DNA of 64,000 nt from JAJEEA01 sp965116765 (lineage in GTDB: Bacteria; Acidobacteriota; Vicinamibacteria; Vicinamibacterales; UBA8438), in NCBI GenBank assembly GCA_965116765.1, contig OZ220718.1, positions 2,232,001 to 2,296,000 of the forward strand. Direction: 5' to 3'. Numbering within the stretch: the first letter of the stretch is position 1; each line of letters opens with the position of its first letter. The notes beneath the pieces are model-generated. The model saw only the letters and a program-made list of their open reading frames with translations. It made no database searches and was not told where the DNA came from. Shown in pieces: positions 60,437-64,000 of the stretch. The translations under genes were made by a program, and so were the position numbers.

Positions 60437-62998
60437 TCAGAGCCTGGGGTCGATCGGCTCGGTTTCGAGGGCGAGGATCGAGAAGACCCGGCGGTGCACT
60501 TCCCGGAGCGGGGAGCCCTGGGTGAACTTCTCCAGGGCGTCGATGCCCAGGGCGAACTCCCGGAGGGCGAGCCGATGCTTGAAGCCGGTAGCGCGCCGGC
60601 GGAGCCGGTCGATGTTCCTGGGGTCGGTGTACTCGGGGCCGTAGATGATCCTGAGGTATTCCTCGCCCCGGCACTTGACCGCGGGCGACACCGGCGAGCC
60701 GGAGGTTCGGGCGATGAACTCCAGGGGCTTGACGACCATTCCCTCCGCGCCCCGTTCGGTGTGGGTCTCCCACCACCGGGTCGCGTCCCCGACCTGGCGG
60801 GCGTCGTCGAGGTCGACGGTGCGGTGCTCGGTGGCGACGAGGACGGGGTGGTCCCGCGCGAGCCGGGCGGCGAGCTCCATGTGCCACGTGTGGGGCCGGT
60901 CGACATGGACGGCTCCTTCGCTGGCCAGGATGTGGAACGGGGCGATCCGGAGGTCCTCGACCGAGTCGACCGGCCAGTTGTAGCGCCGGTAGGCGGCGCC
61001 GTAGGCCGCGGCCATCTCACGGCGCCGGCGGTAGCGGTCGAGGAGCTCCCGGTTGTCCGGGTTGCGGCGGCACGCCGTCGCGAGGGCGTCGACGGCGGCG
61101 TCGAGGCCGGTTGCGGCGGCGGCCGCCACCGGCGCGTAGTGCTCGGCGACGAGGACGCCGCCCTTCGCCGACCACGGCATCAGCTCGCAGTCGAGGCAGA
61201 TCCAGTCGGTGTCGAGCTCGGCCCACAGCCCGGCGTCGGCAACGCCCCGGCGGACCTGGTCGATGACCAGGGCCTCGAACGCCGGGTCGTCGAAGAACCG
61301 GCGGCCGGTGCGGGTGTAGAGGACCCCGCCGGCGTCGTTCGTGACCCCGAACCGCCTGAGCGCGGCGTCGGGGTCGGCGGCCAGCACCGCGACCGCGCGC
61401 GAGCCCATGTGCTTGTCTTCGCAGATGACGTGCCGCACGCTCCGGGTGCGGAAGTGGTCGAAGGCTTCCTTCGGGCGCTCGAGCAGGCCGGGTCCCGGGG
61501 CGGCGTCGCACGGGGCCATCGTCGGCGGCAGGTAGATGAGCCACCGCGGATCGATCGCGAAGCGGATCATCGTCTCGAGGGCGGCGGCGGTGTTCTTGCG
61601 GCCGACGCGCACGGTTCCCATCAGCCGGGTGTGGCTGGAGAGCGCGCCCGTCATGTCCTTCATGTCGAGCAGGTCGTCGCTCTGCTGCTGCGCGGTGCGG
61701 GTGTCGTCGGCGGGTTCCGCCGGAGGCGTCGCCGGTGCCCGGTAGGTCCGGCGGGCGGCGACGGAGACGATCTCGCGCTCGGGGTAGCGGAGCGCCGTCA
61801 GGCGCCCGCCGAATGCGCACCCGGTGTCGATGCAGATGGTGTTGTTGACCCACTCGGGCGTCGTCACCGGCGTGTGGCCGTAGACGACGCACGGTCGGCC
61901 GCGGTAGTCGCGGGCCCAGTTCAGTCGCACCGGAAGGCCGAACTCGTCGGTTTCGCCGGTGGTCTCGCCGTAGAGGGCGAAGTCCCGCACCTCGTGCGAG
62001 ATGCGCCCCTGCAGCTCCTCCTTCATGCCGGCGTGGGCGGCGACCAGCCGGCCCCGGTCCAGCTCGTAATGACTGGGCAGGCGCTTGATGAACGCCTTCA
62101 CCCGTTCCCGGAACGCCTCGGGCTGCTGCTCCAGCTCGTCCATCGTGCGGTCGAGCCCGTGGGTGCGCTGCACGTCGTGTCCGCTCAGGGCCCGCGCCAG
62201 CTTGGCGTCGTGGTTGCCGGGCGCGGCCAGGGCGCCGCCGTGCTCGACGGCGTCCATGACGAGCCGGAGCGTCTGCACACTCTCCGGTCCCCGGTCGACG
62301 AGATCCCCCAGGAAGACCGGGCGGCGGCCGGCGGGGTGCTCCAGCGTGAATCGGCGGTCGACGCCGGCCTCGTCGTGCCGATCGACCCGGTAGTCGAGCT
62401 TCTGCAGGAGATCCAGCAGCTCGTCGAAGCAGCCATGCACGTCGCCGATGATGTCGAACGGTCCGTCCAGGGCGCGCCGGTTGCAGTCGAGCGGCTGCCG
62501 CTCGAGGGTGGCCTCCCGCAGCTCCTCCGGGGACGCGAGTCTGTGCCAGCGGCGTACGCGCTCCCGTCGGAGGCTCTTGAGGGAGCGTCTGACCGTCCGG
62601 CAATGCCGCTGGATGACGTGCCGGGGCCTGGGGTGGGACCGTTGCTCGTTCTGCTGGAGGCAGGCGCGCTCGCCCGGATCGGCGATGATAGCCGTCAGGG
62701 GGGCGTGGCAGTCCCAGGCGAGGTCGATGAAGCGCCGCCGGTCCTCGGGAACCAGGTTCGTCGCGTCGATCACGGCTTGGAGCTTCCGGCCCAGGCGCCG
62801 GCGCGCGATCTCGCGCATCACGTCGAACGCGTCCGTGCTCGTCTGCCGGCTTCTGTCGTCGTCGGCAACGACGCTCCGGTAGTGGTCGGACGAGAGGATC
62901 TCGGTGGCCCGGAAGTGCTTCCGGGCGAACGTCGTCTTCCCGGCCCCGGATGCGCCGATCATCAGAATCAGCCCCCAGTCGGGGATGGTCACCCGCAT
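60437..62998 (-). CDS. pnkp: Polynucleotide kinase-phosphatase-ligase, RNA repair
   Basis: 853 residues in three domains. Kinase 1-170: P-loop GASGAGKT at 15-22 and DHYRSVVADDD. Phosphatase about 175-420, calcineurin type: GDVHG at 185-189, GDLVDRG at 231-237, GNHD at 261-264. Adenylyltransferase about 450-853: nucleotidyl lysine in EDKHMGSR (Lys529). This is the classic bacterial Pnkp that heals and seals RNA broken by ribotoxins, together with Hen1. The Hen1 stop lies inside the Pnkp start region (about ten bases overlap), so both form one operon. The ligase needs Hen1 for activity in known systems. Confidence 0.95.
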   Translation of the reverse strand: MRVTIPDWGLILMIGASGAGKTTFARKHFRATEILSSDHYRSVVADDDRSRQTSTDAFDVMREIARRRLGRKLQAVIDATNLVPEDRRRFIDLAWDCHAPLTAIIADPGERACLQQNEQRSHPRPRHVIQRHCRTVRRSLKSLRRERVRRWHRLASPEELREATLERQPLDCNRRALDGPFDIIGDVHGCFDELLDLLQKLDYRVDRHDEAGVDRRFTLEHPAGRRPVFLGDLVDRGPESVQTLRLVMDAVEHGGALAAPGNHDAKLARALSGHDVQRTHGLDRTMDELEQQPEAFRERVKAFIKRLPSHYELDRGRLVAAHAGMKEELQGRISHEVRDFALYGETTGETDEFGLPVRLNWARDYRGRPCVVYGHTPVTTPEWVNNTICIDTGCAFGGRLTALRYPEREIVSVAARRTYRAPATPPAEPADDTRTAQQQSDDLLDMKDMTGALSSHTRLMGTVRVGRKNTAAALETMIRFAIDPRWLIYLPPTMAPCDAAPGPGLLERPKEAFDHFRTRSVRHVICEDKHMGSRAVAVLAADPDAALRRFGVTNDAGGVLYTRTGRRFFDDPAFEALVIDQVRRGVADAGLWAELDTDWICLDCELMPWSAKGGVLVAEHYAPVAAAAATGLDAAVDALATACRRNPDNRELLDRYRRRREMAAAYGAAYRRYNWPVDSVEDLRIAPFHILASEGAVHVDRPHTWHMELAARLARDHPVLVATEHRTVDLDDARQVGDATRWWETHTERGAEGMVVKPLEFIARTSGSPVSPAVKCRGEEYLRIIYGPEYTDPRNIDRLRRRATGFKHRLALREFALGIDALEKFTQGSPLREVHRRVFSILALETEPIDPRL

Positions 62999-64000
62999 CG
63001 TTCGAAGACTCCCGTCTGCGTCGGTTGGCCCCTGGTGTCGTCGGCTTCGCCGACGCCGCCGATGGTGACCGTGTAGCCGCGCCGCTCGGCGGCTCGCTCG
63101 GCCCACCGCCGGAACTCGGCGCGGGTCCATTCGAACCGGTGGTCCCGGTGCCGGAGCCCACCCCCTTCGAGGCCCGGGTAGAGCACGTTGTATTCCCGGT
63201 TCGGCGTCGTCACGAGGAGGATCGCGGGCCGGATTCTGCCGAGCACGACCTCTTCCAACGTGTCGAGCCGGTGCGGCTCGATGTGTTCGATCACCTCGAT
63301 CAGGGTGGCGGCCTCGTACCCTTCGAGGCGTTCGTCCCGGAAGGTGAGCGCGGTCTGGATCAGCTCGACTTCTCGATGGGGCCCCGCCTTCTTCTTCCGG
63401 ACCTTCCGGAGGCGGTGTTTCGCCATCTCGAGCGACCAGGCCGACGCGTCGGCGCCGGCCAGCTCCGTGAACTCCGGACGCTCGGCGAGCCGGCGCAGCA
63501 GCCTGCCCTCGCCGCAGCCCAGGTCGACGACCGATGCCGGCCCGAGGCGGGCGAGTGTCTCGACCGCCCAGTCCAGCCGCTCGTCGTGGAGCGTCGGGCG
63601 CTCCTTTCGCCGGGTTCCGGCGGGGTCCTCGGCGTTCTCCGGCTCCGCGTCCCGTCCGGCTTCGGCGTCGAGCTGGTTCGCAGCCTCGGCGGCGAGGGTG
63701 CGCCGGTGGCCCAGGTAGCGGCGGACGATGAGGTTCCGCTCCGGGTGGTCGTCCAGCCAGCCCCTGCCCCGCTTCATCAGCTTGTCGACTTCGGCGTCGC
63801 CGATGTAGTAGTGCTTCCGGTTGTCGGCCACCGGCATCAGCACGTAGATGTGCGCCAGCATGTCGGCGAGCGTCTTCGTCGCCCGTAGCGTGACGTTCCA
63901 GTACCGGCCCTTCCCCGACCCGCCGGCGCCGTCTTCGACCTCGGTCTCGTAGCCCAACGGCCTGAACAGGCGCTGCAGGAGCTCGTCCTGCCCCCGGCAG
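62989..64000 (-). CDS. hen1: Hen1 RNA 3'-terminal 2'-O-methyltransferase (start beyond window)
   Basis: About 337 residues within the window; the N-terminus lies past 64000. The end of the N-terminal ligase-activating domain is seen (DELLQRLFRPLGYETEVE). The methyltransferase part carries the SAM motif VVDLGCGEGRLLRRL, the metal-binding EVIEHIEPHRLDTLEE and HRDHRFEWTRAEFRRW. Hen1 marks the repaired 3' end by 2'-O-methylation so the same nuclease cannot cut again. The stop overlaps the Pnkp start region. Confidence 0.95.
   Translation of the reverse strand, partial: CRGQDELLQRLFRPLGYETEVEDGAGGSGKGRYWNVTLRATKTLADMLAHIYVLMPVADNRKHYYIGDAEVDKLMKRGRGWLDDHPERNLIVRRYLGHRRTLAAEAANQLDAEAGRDAEPENAEDPAGTRRKERPTLHDERLDWAVETLARLGPASVVDLGCGEGRLLRRLAERPEFTELAGADASAWSLEMAKHRLRKVRKKKAGPHREVELIQTALTFRDERLEGYEAATLIEVIEHIEPHRLDTLEEVVLGRIRPAILLVTTPNREYNVLYPGLEGGGLRHRDHRFEWTRAEFRRWAERAAERRGYTVTIGGVGEADDTRGQPTQTGVFERCG

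Noticed and set aside
1..64000. Prophage, integron or insertion sequence
   Set aside because: No transposase, integrase, phage structural gene or terminal inverted repeat with target duplication was recognised; only small repeats and gene fragments are present.

Overview
The window is GC-rich, coding-dense bacterial DNA with no rRNA or tRNA to fix its taxonomy. Its family content points to a member of the Acidobacteriota, Vicinamibacteria-like, probably known only from metagenomes: a PadR regulator coupled to an ADOP-type permease, VWFA-related lipoproteins, several large periplasmic PQQ quinoproteins, paired DUF1592/DUF1552 and DUF1800/DUF1501 secreted proteins, and many Tat signals. This lineage is an inference from gene families, not a measurement.

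Layout. 1-1.9 kb: PadR regulator overlapping an ADOP permease start, a secreted protein, and a DUF433 antitoxin whose DUF5615 toxin is reduced to 17 codons. 1.9-5.8 kb: D-2-hydroxyacid dehydrogenase, MatC-like transporter and MmgE/PrpD protein (organic acid use). 5.9-10 kb: a Tat-exported xanthine-dehydrogenase-type molybdoenzyme. 10-19 kb: Uma2 nuclease with a repeat tail, a secreted PDLQGVW protein, ankyrin protein, PQQ-cupredoxin fusion, CNA-B-like protein and a Tat-exported DAO-type oxidoreductase. 19-24 kb: truncated HicB, a RecB-like nuclease gene and a three-gene operon (coiled-coil/glycine-zipper membrane protein, nuclease-like membrane protein, TerB-like protein), the best candidate here for an undescribed, probably defensive, system. 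24-34 kb: PQQ dehydrogenase, VWA lipoprotein, DUF1592-DUF1552 pair, second ankyrin protein, LysE exporter. 34-38 kb: a second PadR operon with an apparently leaderless start, and an M20 amidohydrolase. 38-46.7 kb: KamA-type radical SAM protein, a frameshifted LRR-metalloprotease, a frameshifted DUF222/HNH gene, a broken Uma2, a RelA/SpoT-domain protein and a second TerB/membrane gene pair. 46.8-54 kb: DUF1800-DUF1501 operon with a long inverted repeat between the genes, orphan antitoxin, DinB-like, SMP-30-like and macro-domain proteins. 54.4-60 kb: a periplasmic redox operon (SoxC-like sulfite dehydrogenase, two cytochromes c, PQQ dehydrogenase). 60.4-64 kb: the Pnkp-Hen1 RNA-repair operon, with Hen1 running off the window.

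How it fits together. Most genes build an export-heavy oxidative periplasm: Tat- or Sec-exported molybdo-, flavo- and quinoproteins feed cytochrome c or cupredoxin acceptors. Between these blocks lie small conflict genes, many decayed: the truncated toxin, start-less antitoxin, shortened HicB, orphan FitA-like antitoxin, broken Uma2, broken methyltransferase and ADOP relic. Intergenic spaces often hold direct repeats spaced about 72-76 nt or 50 nt, and two gene 3' ends have been tandemly duplicated into the following spacer. No transposase, integrase, CRISPR array or prophage gene was recognised.
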